From positions 1-40,625 of the IMG/VR virus record IMGVR_UViG_3300023184_000257: DNA of 40,625 nt, one strand, 5' to 3'. The translations under genes were made by a program, and so were the position numbers. Positions 9,124-17,465 of the stretch are shown here, piece after piece. The notes beneath the pieces were generated by a model that had not been told where the DNA came from, searched no databases, and was given only the letters and a program-made list of their open reading frames with translations. Source of the DNA: a virus. Positions within the stretch are counted from its first letter, which is position 1, and every line of letters begins with the position of its first letter.

Positions 9124-9211
9124 GACTTGGCATTCAGCCGCTAGGTATCAAGCACTTGAATTGCAATTGATAGATGCCATATCGGCCCTTAAACACGCTC
9201 AAAATAAATGA
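8963..9211 (+). CDS. o-spanin lipoprotein (Rz1-type), overlapping frame
   Basis: An 82-residue outer-membrane lipoprotein. A basic N-terminus and hydrophobic stretch lead to the lipobox LLTGC, with the lipidated Cys at residue 22; the mature part has SVSHVPQASLCPPL and a helical end. It overlaps the i-spanin frame by 161 bases in another phase, the hallmark Rz/Rz1 arrangement. Together the two would fuse inner and outer membranes at the last step of lysis, which implies a Gram-negative host. Its TGA overlaps the next ATG (ATGA at 9208-9211). Confidence 0.8.
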   Translation: MPQKMPYWKLGALGMTLLLTGCASVSHVPQASLCPPLGVLHLQQGQIYQAQSLETWHSAARYQALELQLIDAISALKHAQNK

Positions 9212-9369
9212 ATAATCATATTAACGACATTTTAAGCGTGGGATACGTGAATGGAATTGCGGTTGTTATTTCCGTGAGTGACATTGAGACGGGATTGCGT
9301 GTTTTCTCGCTGCTTTTAGCAACTGCATACACAACTTACAAATTTTATAAAGCCATCAAAACCAAATGA
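9208..9369 (+). CDS. small membrane protein, second holin candidate
   Basis: A 53-residue frame with ATGA overlaps at both ends (9208-9211 and 9366-9369), strong evidence of a real gene in a packed block. The central part (NGIAVVISVSDIETGLRVFSLLLATAY) contains one probable transmembrane segment, followed by a basic tail ending KAIKTK. Small size, one membrane segment and position among lysis genes suggest a holin or antiholin. It could act with the protein at 8700, one of the pair being the inhibitor; which is which cannot be told. Confidence 0.6.
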   Translation: MNNHINDILSVGYVNGIAVVISVSDIETGLRVFSLLLATAYTTYKFYKAIKTK

Positions 9370-9617
9370 TAGCACCACATCCAAGTGAATCTCCCGAAGA
9401 CTTTTTGGAAAGAATTGTAATTGGACTTGGAGAACACTTTGATGTTATTCAGTTGTTTGCTCAAACGGAAAACTCTGAATTTACTGACACTTTTAATGCA
9501 GGAAAAGGTAACATTTTAGCCCGTCAAAAACAAATTGAGAATTGGCTGGAAATGGGTGGTGGACAAGAAATTGAGGAGCAAGAAGAAAACGAGCAACAAG
9601 ACGAGGACGACGAATAA
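9366..9617 (+). CDS. acidic hypothetical protein
   Basis: An 83-residue protein coupled to the preceding membrane protein through an ATGA overlap. The first part (HPSESPEDFLERIVIGLGEHFDVIQLF) is helical and mixed-charge. The last 20 residues are almost entirely Glu, Gln and Asp, a DNA-mimic-like acidic tail. No family is recognised. It lies between lysis genes and a phosphoesterase. Confidence 0.55.
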   Translation: MIAPHPSESPEDFLERIVIGLGEHFDVIQLFAQTENSEFTDTFNAGKGNILARQKQIENWLEMGGGQEIEEQEENEQQDEDDE

Positions 9618-9623
9618 ATCGTT

Positions 9624-10370
9624 ATGGCAAATATCACTCGCAAATGGAAACGCTGGATGGCTGTAGGTTGCTCTCATGGGCATCTTGCTGATCAAGCGTT
9701 ACTGCGTCAGGTTCTTGAGTTTAAGAAGAGGTTTAAGCCCGAACTTACCATCCATTTAGGGGATGCTATAGACTTAGCTGCCCTTAGGTCTGGAGCAAGT
9801 GGTAGTGCCGATGAGGCTTGCGATCCCGAAGGTGATTTGAACGATGGCTTATCGTTTCTCTCACAGTTACAGCCTCAAGTTTATCTGTTAGGCAACCATG
9901 AAGCTAGGCTAGTGCATTTGATGTCATCGCCCAAAGCAATCGTGTCGGCACTGGCAGCACGAGTTTACCAGCAGATACAAGACCGAGCCAAAGAGATTAA
10001 ATGCAAGGTTATTGATTATAATTTCCAAAGTGGCTGGTATCCATTTGGAGATTGTTTAGCAGGTCATGGCTACATGATTAATGAAGCTGCCATACGCGAT
10101 CACGCAGAAGCCATTTGTTCGGGCAGTCACAATAAAGTGATTCTGGCTCACCTGCATCGAGTCACACAGGCTGAGGGGCGCAACAGAGCACATCCTACAG
10201 GGTACTGCGTAGGCTGGCTTGGTGATCCTAAGCTAACAACCTATGCGGCTAATCGCAGGGCAACTAGCTCTTGGTCACGAGGCTTTGCTTGGGGAGAATA
10301 TTGTCAAGATGAAACACAAATATGGCTAGCAAAAGAAACACGATCACAGACGTTCCGACTTCCAGTGTAA
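9624..10370 (+). CDS. calcineurin-like metallophosphoesterase
   Basis: A 248-residue enzyme of the two-metal phosphoesterase fold, which hydrolyses phosphomono- or diesters. Motifs in order are GCSHGH (15-20), GDAID (46-50), GNHE (90-93), GHG (147-149) and AHLHR (175-179). The usual first motif is Asp-x-His; here the Asp position is Cys, so one metal ligand is replaced, while the other motifs are intact. Phage relatives are variously thought to process nucleotides or nucleic acid ends; the substrate here is unknown. It begins with no Shine-Dalgarno motif and its end overlaps the next gene by 49 bases. Confidence 0.75.
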   Translation: MANITRKWKRWMAVGCSHGHLADQALLRQVLEFKKRFKPELTIHLGDAIDLAALRSGASGSADEACDPEGDLNDGLSFLSQLQPQVYLLGNHEARLVHLMSSPKAIVSALAARVYQQIQDRAKEIKCKVIDYNFQSGWYPFGDCLAGHGYMINEAAIRDHAEAICSGSHNKVILAHLHRVTQAEGRNRAHPTGYCVGWLGDPKLTTYAANRRATSSWSRGFAWGEYCQDETQIWLAKETRSQTFRLPV

Positions 10371-10585
10371 ATTGGTTATCAGAACTAGTAAATGAACTTG
10401 CCGTTGGGTTTCCCCCGAAAGGCGAGGGCTGGGCTACAATGACGCAAATCTGCGAGCAAACAGGACGAGATCATCAATGTATGCGCCGGATACTAAAACA
10501 GCGCAATGCTGAGGTTCGTAAGTTCAAAGCACTTACAACAGGCGGTAAGTGTATTATAACTCCACACTACAGGTTTTCTAAATGA
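10322..10585 (+). CDS. small winged-helix-like DNA-binding protein
   Basis: An 87-residue basic protein. Residues about 38-70 read as a helix-turn-helix (WATMTQICEQTGRDHQCMRRILKQ), followed by a beta-wing-like KFKALTTGGKCIITPHYRF. It overlaps the phosphoesterase by 49 bases in another frame and the endolysin start by four (ATGA). It could be a late-gene regulator or a minor DNA-binding protein; the fold call rests on pattern only. Confidence 0.55.
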   Translation: MASKRNTITDVPTSSVNWLSELVNELAVGFPPKGEGWATMTQICEQTGRDHQCMRRILKQRNAEVRKFKALTTGGKCIITPHYRFSK

Positions 10586-11121
10586 GCAACAACTTTGAAA
10601 CAGCACTAAAGTTTGTATTTGATCACGAGTGTGAGTTTAGGAAAGGCCATCATGGTGACATGGACTTTGTAGTGTCTGAAAATGTTGCTGGGGACGCTGG
10701 TGGATTGACTAAATACGGAATTGATCAACGCAGTCATCCTGCTGTTAATATTGAAAGTCTTAGCGAAGAAAAGGCTATTGAAATTTACCAAAAGGAATAC
10801 TGGGAAAAATACCACTGCGACAAGTTAGAGTGGCCCTTGTGCGCCGTTGTGTTTGATTGTGCGGTAAATATGGGTGGAGGCATGGCAATCAAGCTTTTGC
10901 AACGTGTTTGCAACGTAAACGATGATGGCGTTTGGGGGCCAAACACACAAGGAGCGGTAATTTGTGCTTGTAAAATTCGTGGCGCAGAAGCTGTTGCTTT
11001 AGAAATTTGTGATAAGCGTGATAAATTTTATATAGAACTTGCAAACAAAAAACCCGTCCTTGCTAAATTTCAACAAGGGTGGCTTAATCGAGTTGAAGAC
11101 CTTAGAAAAACAATTGTATGA
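10582..11121 (+). CDS. endolysin, GH108-type muramidase
   Basis: A 179-residue peptidoglycan-degrading enzyme. The N-terminal HECEF (His15-Glu16) and GDAGGLTKYGI (37-47) correspond to the family pattern of glycoside hydrolase 108 lysozymes, with Glu16 the expected catalytic acid. The C-terminal half (..DGVWGPNTQGAV..) matches the associated peptidoglycan-binding domain. No signal peptide or anchor is seen, so release should depend on a holin. The start overlaps the upstream stop (ATGA) and its stop overlaps the next start. Confidence 0.85.
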   Translation: MSNNFETALKFVFDHECEFRKGHHGDMDFVVSENVAGDAGGLTKYGIDQRSHPAVNIESLSEEKAIEIYQKEYWEKYHCDKLEWPLCAVVFDCAVNMGGGMAIKLLQRVCNVNDDGVWGPNTQGAVICACKIRGAEAVALEICDKRDKFYIELANKKPVLAKFQQGWLNRVEDLRKTIV

Positions 11122-11366
11122 GCTTAATGGACTCTCTTAATTCAATGCTTGGTGCTGGCAGTAAAAATACTTGCCCTGACTGTCAGTCGCCAATGAAAGG
11201 TGGTCAGTGTGATGAGTGCGGGTATGGACAAGAAGATGATTCTGGGCAAGACACTCAACATGAACTTATGGAAATGCAGAACCTGTTGGATCTGAAAGAT
11301 GCACTCCAAACAGCAATGAAAATTGTTGACCGCATTATTTTGTCTCAGACAAACGAGATGGACTAA
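11118..11366 (+). CDS. zinc-ribbon protein
   Basis: An 82-residue protein with a four-cysteine zinc ribbon (Cys19, Cys22, Cys31, Cys34: CPDC...CDEC) followed by an acidic stretch and a helical C-terminus. It is coupled to the endolysin by an ATGA overlap. Similar small ribbon proteins occur between lysis and tail genes in other phages; their role is not known to me. Confidence 0.65.
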   Translation: MSLMDSLNSMLGAGSKNTCPDCQSPMKGGQCDECGYGQEDDSGQDTQHELMEMQNLLDLKDALQTAMKIVDRIILSQTNEMD

Positions 11367-11383
11367 TTTTTTGTTTATCTTGT

Positions 11384-13378
11384 ATGCCAGACAATTTATC
11401 TCCTCAGTTTTTACAGGAGGTCGATAATAACTTTATCGGGGTAAATTCACGCCTTGACCCTAGTAATTTACAGCCTGGATTTGCTCAGTCTGCTTACAAT
11501 ATTCGCCTTCAAAGAGGTATAGCCCAACCAAGAAAAGGCTGCGCTAGATTGACGGATCAATCGCTCAACTCTCAGACAATGGTTGGGTCTGGGACGTATG
11601 TTGATGGGAATGGTAGAGACAATATTGTCTTAGTATTTACAGACAGGTTGTACTTGTATAATACGGAGCTTGCTGCGCTGTCTGCTGCAAAACCATTTCC
11701 AAGTCAAGTAATTAATGGAAATACCTACTACAGAAATATTGAAAATAATGCAGAGATTGATGTAGTTCAGGCACTTGATAGAATCTACATTTTTCGTGGT
11801 CAAGAAACTAATATTAGGTACGGAGTAGGTGGAGCATCCACAAGTTGTGCGCTTAATTTGACCCATGCCTCCGTAGCAAGCGGAGCTTCTGTTACTGTTA
11901 CTGCAACTTGGGCAAATACAGGAGGAACAGCTCTTTTACCTGCGTATACACCTCCAACGTATTTAATTGGCGATGAGGTTACCATTTTTAACATTACTGA
12001 CAATCAGCACGTATCTTTTAACAATACCTATGTTGTAACGTCTGTTTCTGGAGGTTCCTTTACGTTTGTTTACACAAACAATACTGGGTCAACCATAACA
12101 ACGTCAGGACAACCATACTATGCGTGTGTTGTTAAAGTTAAGCCTCCATTAGTTTTGCAAGAAAATGCATCTTTTGTAGATGTTGTCCCACAGACTTCAA
12201 TTTATGGAAATGTACAAACTCAGACTGGATTCACTCCAGCCACGGGAAGTTTGCCGCCTTCTGACTTTGGATTTTATTTTCAAAACAGAATAGTCACTAA
12301 ATTTCAAGACACGCAAATAGCTGTCAGTGATATTTTGTCTCAAACTGTTGATTTTCAAGTAAATACTTTTATTGTTAACCAAGGTGGTAATGATTCTATT
12401 GTTGGGGTACTTCCTTGGATTCAAAACCAGTTTTTGGTGTTTATGAAAAAGTCGGTTTACATTGCGTATGTAGATCCTCGCTTTGACCCAAACGCGCCCG
12501 ATCAAAGTCAAATTACAGTTGTTACCACTCAGGTTGGTTGTTTAGCCCGAAAAAGTATTACGTCTGCTGGTCAATTTGTGTTTTTTCTTAGCGGCAAAGG
12601 GGTTCATGTTATTACTCCACAGCTTGACTTAAAATTGTTAGGTCAGACACTTCCATTGTCTGAACCTGTTGATGATTTTTTTGATAACGTCAATTTTAGT
12701 TCAGCAGGAAAAACTGTTGCAAGTTATTACGACAACAGATTTTTTATTGCACTGCCCATAAATGGCTCAACTAGACCAAATGCTATTCTTGTGTACAACA
12801 CGCTAAACCAGCAATGGGAAGGCATAGACACATACCCAAGTGGTATGTACATTGATGACTATGCTATTTGCCAGTACAACAACAAACGCAGACAGTTTAT
12901 AATGACCAGATTTAATGGAGTGTTGAGTTATGGTGGAATTTTTGTGACTGAAGAGTTTGATGGTGGTGATCAGTTTACGTCTCTAAGTGGATCTCCTGCC
13001 CTTCCATTTACAATTCCTGCTCAAATTTTAAATTCTAGTGCCCGCCTTGAAAAAATTGATGCTCGCATTAGGTCGAGGCAATACACATTTGATAATGTAC
13101 ATGAAAAGCGGTTTTTAAAGGCTGAGTATCAATTCAATAACTCCGCTGGAGATTTTGTAACGCTTTACGCTAGGACGCATGATCCTGATTTTGAAGAAGC
13201 TGTTATGTCTTATCAGTTTTCTGGTTCAGCTACAACTGATGCCACATTGCGCCCAAGGATTGCTTTAAGGGGCGCGTGCATGGACATGGAAGTTCAATTT
13301 ATTACTGGAAGACCAGCATTGAAAACTGCCGTGCTATATGCTATTGTTGCGAATAGAAGTATGGTATCACAGGAATAA
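11384..13378 (+). CDS. tail structural protein, 664 aa
   Basis: A large beta-rich virion protein. The N-terminal portion has NNFIGVNSRLDPSNLQPGFA and NIRLQRGIAQPRKG, a pattern I associate with podovirus tail hub/tube proteins that start with an 'all genes listed, no trend' region. Residues 160-280 look like an inserted Ig-like or carbohydrate-binding module (..VASGASVTVTATW...). The remainder alternates short strands, consistent with a propeller or tube. It sits between lysis genes and a fibre gene. The tail assignment is firm from context; the exact component is not. Confidence 0.65.
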   Translation: MPDNLSPQFLQEVDNNFIGVNSRLDPSNLQPGFAQSAYNIRLQRGIAQPRKGCARLTDQSLNSQTMVGSGTYVDGNGRDNIVLVFTDRLYLYNTELAALSAAKPFPSQVINGNTYYRNIENNAEIDVVQALDRIYIFRGQETNIRYGVGGASTSCALNLTHASVASGASVTVTATWANTGGTALLPAYTPPTYLIGDEVTIFNITDNQHVSFNNTYVVTSVSGGSFTFVYTNNTGSTITTSGQPYYACVVKVKPPLVLQENASFVDVVPQTSIYGNVQTQTGFTPATGSLPPSDFGFYFQNRIVTKFQDTQIAVSDILSQTVDFQVNTFIVNQGGNDSIVGVLPWIQNQFLVFMKKSVYIAYVDPRFDPNAPDQSQITVVTTQVGCLARKSITSAGQFVFFLSGKGVHVITPQLDLKLLGQTLPLSEPVDDFFDNVNFSSAGKTVASYYDNRFFIALPINGSTRPNAILVYNTLNQQWEGIDTYPSGMYIDDYAICQYNNKRRQFIMTRFNGVLSYGGIFVTEEFDGGDQFTSLSGSPALPFTIPAQILNSSARLEKIDARIRSRQYTFDNVHEKRFLKAEYQFNNSAGDFVTLYARTHDPDFEEAVMSYQFSGSATTDATLRPRIALRGACMDMEVQFITGRPALKTAVLYAIVANRSMVSQE

Positions 13379-13381
13379 TTT

Positions 13382-14539
13382 ATGGCTCAGATAAATAAAG
13401 GAACTACCTATTCAACTGGGGATCAAGTTACGGCAGCAAATCTTAATGCTTTGGTAGACAATGCATTTTTAACTTCTGGTGCAATAAATGAACAGCCATT
13501 GACGTCTGTTGTTAGCCAATCAGACAGAGTTTTATTGGCTCAAGGGAACACGCTTAGAAGCGTATACCTTTCGTCACTTACGGCATCAATCACTCCAGAC
13601 ACTGCGTCTCTTCTAAAAAAAGATGGATCAGTGCCACTTGATACTAACGCACAATTAACGCTTGGTACAACTAATCAAATTTCTGCCCTTAATGCGGCTT
13701 CTAAAGGTTACGTAGATGCCACTTCGCTTCCGTTTACTGGTGGAACCTTGACTGGCAATCTTACATTAACGACAGCAGCTATTATAACGCTATCTAAAGA
13801 TCCTGTTGGTGCGCTTGAGGCTGTTACAAAGCAATATGTAGATGCTAGAAGTCTAAAATGTAGTGGTTACTTTTCATCTACTACTGTACTAAATCCACCT
13901 AGCAATACCCTTGATGAATCTAAGTTTCTGTCATGCCAAGGATCTCGGTCAACAGGGTCAGGCACTTTAACGATTAACTTTAGTTCACTGGATGCTCGGT
14001 ACAAAAGTTCTACTGTTCCATTTTTTTTAGCTGGTCAGTATGTTGGAATAAAGACAGTAAGTGGAGTTACTGCTCGTTTATACAAGATTATTTCGGTTGA
14101 TTATACAAATAGTACGTTTACAATAACAACTCCCGAAACTACTGTATTTAGTGGAGCAGTACAGTTAAGTTGCGTTTACGACAACTCCCTTAACACAGAT
14201 GCAAATACTTTTAACTGCAAGAGTGTGTACCTTTGTTATGCCTCTAATAAGCACTATGTAAATTACTGGAACGACACAGTAACTGGCTTAAAAACAAATA
14301 CGAATCCAACTGAGTTTTTTAATACTGTAGTTACTGGTCAAGGAAGCACATATAATTATGATGTTTTAAGTTGTAGGTTAATGATAAATTTATTTCAGAG
14401 AAACTCTTGGCAATTTAGTCAAGATGTACCTGAGGGATTTGGTTCCTTTTCAACTGGTTGCCATATTGGATATTTTTATAATAATACTAATGGATCAGAT
14501 TACGCTTACCAATACAGAGCAACATTTTTAATAACGTGA
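13382..14539 (+). CDS. third tail fibre-like protein
   Basis: A 385-residue fibre. The N-terminus (YSTGDQVTAANLNALVDNA) is a common start of phage fibre and appendage proteins. Two PFTGGTLTGNL..../KQYVDARS segments, typical shaft repeats, lie around residues 110-165. The C-terminal ~220 residues are beta-rich with many Asn, Thr and Tyr and no known domain. It follows the tail protein by three bases and overlaps the next gene by four, so they form one operon. With the fibres at 3915 and 5429 it may set receptor range. Confidence 0.7.
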   Translation: MAQINKGTTYSTGDQVTAANLNALVDNAFLTSGAINEQPLTSVVSQSDRVLLAQGNTLRSVYLSSLTASITPDTASLLKKDGSVPLDTNAQLTLGTTNQISALNAASKGYVDATSLPFTGGTLTGNLTLTTAAIITLSKDPVGALEAVTKQYVDARSLKCSGYFSSTTVLNPPSNTLDESKFLSCQGSRSTGSGTLTINFSSLDARYKSSTVPFFLAGQYVGIKTVSGVTARLYKIISVDYTNSTFTITTPETTVFSGAVQLSCVYDNSLNTDANTFNCKSVYLCYASNKHYVNYWNDTVTGLKTNTNPTEFFNTVVTGQGSTYNYDVLSCRLMINLFQRNSWQFSQDVPEGFGSFSTGCHIGYFYNNTNGSDYAYQYRATFLIT

Positions 14540-14985
14540 AAAAACTAACGCTTGATTTGCTTGAGCGTATTATTGATGCAGTTTATGAGAAATCTAAACA
14601 CAACCCAGACATGGAAATTGGAGATGGAACAAGGCACAACTGTGCTGAGTACATCTGTTTCTATGCCTTCCATAAAGGGTTGTTTTGGAGTGAGCAAGAT
14701 GGTAAAATTGTTGGTGTTTCAACTGCTCATCCCTCTCGTGCTGAATTTGGTTGGGAATGGCCTGAACCAGACAATGGTATATGGACAGCGCATCTTGTCT
14801 GGGCCGATAACATCCAAGCTCATGCTGAAATACTCAGAGATTTTTTGTCTGAACAACAACATCCAGTCACACAGTTGTGGACATGGAGAAACGACACGTT
14901 CATAGAACTTACTGCGGCTAAACTTAAACGACTATTTTTATATGGGAAAAGGCGGAGGATCACCAGCACCACCAGCAGCACCTAA
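14536..14985 (+). CDS. hypothetical protein downstream of fibre, possibly acyltransferase-like
   Basis: A 149-residue protein beginning at GTG 14536 that overlaps the fibre stop (GTGA). The middle, with GKIVGVSTAHPSRAEFGW and a following WADNIQAHAEIL helix, is reminiscent of GNAT or RTX-acyltransferase-like folds, but I see no definite acetyl-CoA motif. The last ~15 residues are basic (KRRRITSTTSST) and encoded within the start of the next gene. Role unknown; the location suggests a tail-associated or fibre-modifying protein. Confidence 0.5.
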   Translation: MKKLTLDLLERIIDAVYEKSKHNPDMEIGDGTRHNCAEYICFYAFHKGLFWSEQDGKIVGVSTAHPSRAEFGWEWPEPDNGIWTAHLVWADNIQAHAEILRDFLSEQQHPVTQLWTWRNDTFIELTAAKLKRLFLYGKRRRITSTTSST

Positions 14986-15802
14986 TTACCAAGAGTCCAT
15001 GCGGTCTATCTTGCAATCGCAGATCGATTTAGCACCTCAGGTATATGAACGGGAAGCTGAGTATCAACCCAAGTATCAACAGCTTGAAAGTCAAGTTCAG
15101 TCTCAAGCTGCAAAAGATCAGCTTAAGCTTTATGGCGATTTACAACCTGACTATTCCAAGCTAGAAGACGCTTACACAACTTCGACGCAACAGAATCAGC
15201 TTAAAGGTCTTCAAGAACGTGCGCCAAGTTATGTTCAGGCTTTTAAACAAGCACAAGGAACTGCTGGGATAGACAGTGCCGTAAAGGGATATGCTGAAAC
15301 AACTTTAGCAGATCAAATGAAACAAGGGTTTAAGTTGAACCCGGAAGAACAACGGCAACTTGAACAATCAACTTTGTCTGGATATTCAGCTAGAGGTACT
15401 GCTCTTGGTAATCAAGCTGGATTAGCAAATGTCTTAAATAGATACCAGTACGTTCAGGGAAGGCAACAGAACGCACTGTCTCAAGCAACAGGAATTGGTC
15501 AGTACCTTACTAATCAATCTGCTGCTCCGTTGACTTCGTTTTATCAACAGCCAATGTATGCTAATACTGCTGGTGGCAATACCATTCAGAACTCCTTGGC
15601 TGCTCAACAGCAAGCTGGAGCACAGATCTTTAATCCCGAATCTCAAGTAGGCATGGGTTCCATTTATGGAGCTTATAATGCCCAATCACAGTACGCCGCT
15701 GGCATGGCACAAGCTGCCGCTTCAAAGTCTGCTGGACAATCAGCTATGATTGGATCTATTGGTGGTGGATTGCTTATTGGTGGTGGTATAGCCATTTTCT
15801 AA
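14942..15802 (+). CDS. internal virion/ejection protein with glycine-rich C-terminus
   Basis: A 286-residue protein opening GKGGGSPAPPAAP and continuing as Gln/Ala-rich amphipathic helices, ending with a hydrophobic glycine stretch (GSIGGGLLIGGGIAIF) able to insert in a membrane. This layout is typical of podovirus proteins that are packed in the head and enter the cell envelope with the DNA. The overlap with the preceding gene is 44 bases. The next two genes interrupt the ejection block, which resumes at 16842. Confidence 0.7.
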   Translation: MGKGGGSPAPPAAPNYQESMRSILQSQIDLAPQVYEREAEYQPKYQQLESQVQSQAAKDQLKLYGDLQPDYSKLEDAYTTSTQQNQLKGLQERAPSYVQAFKQAQGTAGIDSAVKGYAETTLADQMKQGFKLNPEEQRQLEQSTLSGYSARGTALGNQAGLANVLNRYQYVQGRQQNALSQATGIGQYLTNQSAAPLTSFYQQPMYANTAGGNTIQNSLAAQQQAGAQIFNPESQVGMGSIYGAYNAQSQYAAGMAQAAASKSAGQSAMIGSIGGGLLIGGGIAIF

Positions 15803-16650
15803 TGAACTTATCAAAAACAATTTCTGTAATTAAAACAGCACTAAAGCACGCACAAAGACCAGCAATTTTGTGGTCTGGTGGTAAAGACAGTACTGTGTTG
15901 TTAGATATTGTTTTAGGAATGCATCCAGAAATTGAAGTTATACACTGGAAGCTTCCATTTTTGTCTGAAAAATACACGCACCATCATTTTGTGCAGGAAG
16001 TGAGAAATATGACTGTGCATGACTGGGTTCCAGCTACTGTTGCTTTAACTCACGGAAATGGCAGGATAGACGTTTGTGAGACATATACAGTGGGTGATGG
16101 GTCTATTAAGGTCATGCGAGGCACTGAGCCATTTGAAGAATCTAAACCTTGGGTATGTGGGAAAGAATGGCTTAATCGCCCAAAAGCCATAATCCACTCT
16201 GATTTTGATGTCTTACTGTGCGGGCACAAATCATGTGATGAAGATCCAATTACTGGCAAGATACCGCTTGAGTTAGACATGAAATATGCTGGGCCAAACA
16301 CTCAAGTATGGTTTCCAATAAGGGATTGGTCGGATGAGGATGTTGCTTCTTATATTATTGATAATGAAGTTTCTTACGATACAAACAGATATGACGGAAA
16401 TATTGTTAGCAAAAAAGACAAGCAATATAACTCTGACTACGTTCATGCCTGTTTTAAATGCGTGAACAAGTTTGAACCTGCATTTGTGCATTGTCCGAAG
16501 TTAGATATTGATGTAGAAAATTTACACCAAAATGTCTTACACGAACAACCAGTCCTTCCCTACTGCAATGTCCGAAGTGGATTGCAAGACTTGCGGAGCT
16601 TGTTGCAATCACAAGTGGAGTTGGCCCATTCTGAAAAGAGATCGATCTGA
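15802..16650 (+). CDS. PAPS reductase-like PP-loop enzyme
   Basis: A 282-residue member of the adenine-nucleotide alpha-hydrolase superfamily. The PP-loop SGGKDST is at residues 25-31, after the strand AILW; a later VWFPIRDWSDEDV segment matches the reductase/sulfurtransferase branch. Cysteines at the C-terminal side (HACFKCVNKF, VHCP) may bind zinc or an iron-sulfur cluster. Such enzymes activate or reduce sulfate esters or transfer sulfur; DndC of DNA phosphorothioation belongs to the same superfamily. The substrate here is not known. It starts on the base where the previous gene ends and overlaps the next by 83 bases. Its place among ejection genes is odd for a metabolic enzyme. Confidence 0.8.
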   Translation: MNLSKTISVIKTALKHAQRPAILWSGGKDSTVLLDIVLGMHPEIEVIHWKLPFLSEKYTHHHFVQEVRNMTVHDWVPATVALTHGNGRIDVCETYTVGDGSIKVMRGTEPFEESKPWVCGKEWLNRPKAIIHSDFDVLLCGHKSCDEDPITGKIPLELDMKYAGPNTQVWFPIRDWSDEDVASYIIDNEVSYDTNRYDGNIVSKKDKQYNSDYVHACFKCVNKFEPAFVHCPKLDIDVENLHQNVLHEQPVLPYCNVRSGLQDLRSLLQSQVELAHSEKRSI

Positions 16651-16867
16651 TGCGGTAAACATTCCACAGGAATATGTCAGACAAGATTACCCACTTCTTA
16701 AGACAAAAAACAACAGGTGTATTGCTCTTAGAGGCATTGTTGGCAAGTGCGTGTCTTGTTTTATTTACGAAAATCGCCCACAAGCGTGTTCAAATTTTCA
16801 AAAAGGCAGTAAACTTTGTTTAGAAGCTAGAGAGAAATTATATGGCAACACCACAACAACTTTATAG
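16568..16867 (+). CDS. YkgJ-type cysteine-cluster protein
   Basis: A 99-residue protein from the ATG at 16568 (an ATG at 16532 would add 12 residues with no conserved content). It has the CxxCGxCC cluster at residues 6-13 and later Cys residues in KCVSCFIYENRPQACSNF. This is the pattern of the YkgJ/PF03692 family, thought to bind zinc or an iron-sulfur cluster. The overlap with the PP-loop gene is 83 bases in another frame, so the two are expressed together and may act together. The family has no firm function. Confidence 0.75.
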   Translation: MSEVDCKTCGACCNHKWSWPILKRDRSDAVNIPQEYVRQDYPLLKTKNNRCIALRGIVGKCVSCFIYENRPQACSNFQKGSKLCLEAREKLYGNTTTTL

Positions 16868-17450
16868 GGGAACAGCACCTGCGGCGATGACGAAGATGGG
16901 CGACGGCATGGCAGACGCTTATGCTAGAGTTGGCGCAATTGAAGGGGCTGGTTATGCCAAATTAGGGGAAAGCATTGGGGGAGCACTTCAGGCTATTGGT
17001 GGTATGTATGGTGACTACAAAAAAGACAAAGCTATTGTCTCAGCGCAGTCAAAAGCATTGGACACATTTAAGCCTTACCTTCCAAAAGATATGGCGACAA
17101 CTCTAACCAATCAATGGGATAGCATGAACAACTCAGACACTACTTTGGCTGAGAAAAAAGAGTGGTTGCATAACACAATGGGCATGGCTGGAAATGCAGT
17201 AGCCCAGCAGTTTAAAATGCAACAAATTGGTGCGGAGCAAGGAGGAGCAACTGGTCGTACAATTATCTCTGAAAATGCTGCTACTGGACGAAATGACGCA
17301 TCATTACAAAACGCGATGGAAAGACAGCGGTTTGATGCACAGATCAACACTTACAATAATGCTGGTCTTATTAACCTTCAAAGAGGTTCGGCATTTAGTA
17401 ATCCTACTTTTGGAATTGGCACACAAGCAGGTGGCGGGCTTTATCGTTAA
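16842..17450 (+). CDS. internal virion/ejection protein
   Basis: A 202-residue helical protein rich in Ala, Gly, Met and Gln with an amphipathic region (EGAGYAKLGESIGGALQAIGGMYGDY) near the N-terminus. It resembles the smaller ejection proteins of podoviruses in composition, length and position. It overlaps the YkgJ-type gene by 26 bases and is followed by two more head-interior proteins. Confidence 0.6.
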   Translation: MATPQQLYRGTAPAAMTKMGDGMADAYARVGAIEGAGYAKLGESIGGALQAIGGMYGDYKKDKAIVSAQSKALDTFKPYLPKDMATTLTNQWDSMNNSDTTLAEKKEWLHNTMGMAGNAVAQQFKMQQIGAEQGGATGRTIISENAATGRNDASLQNAMERQRFDAQINTYNNAGLINLQRGSAFSNPTFGIGTQAGGGLYR

Positions 17451-17465
17451 CCTTAGGTAAAACAT

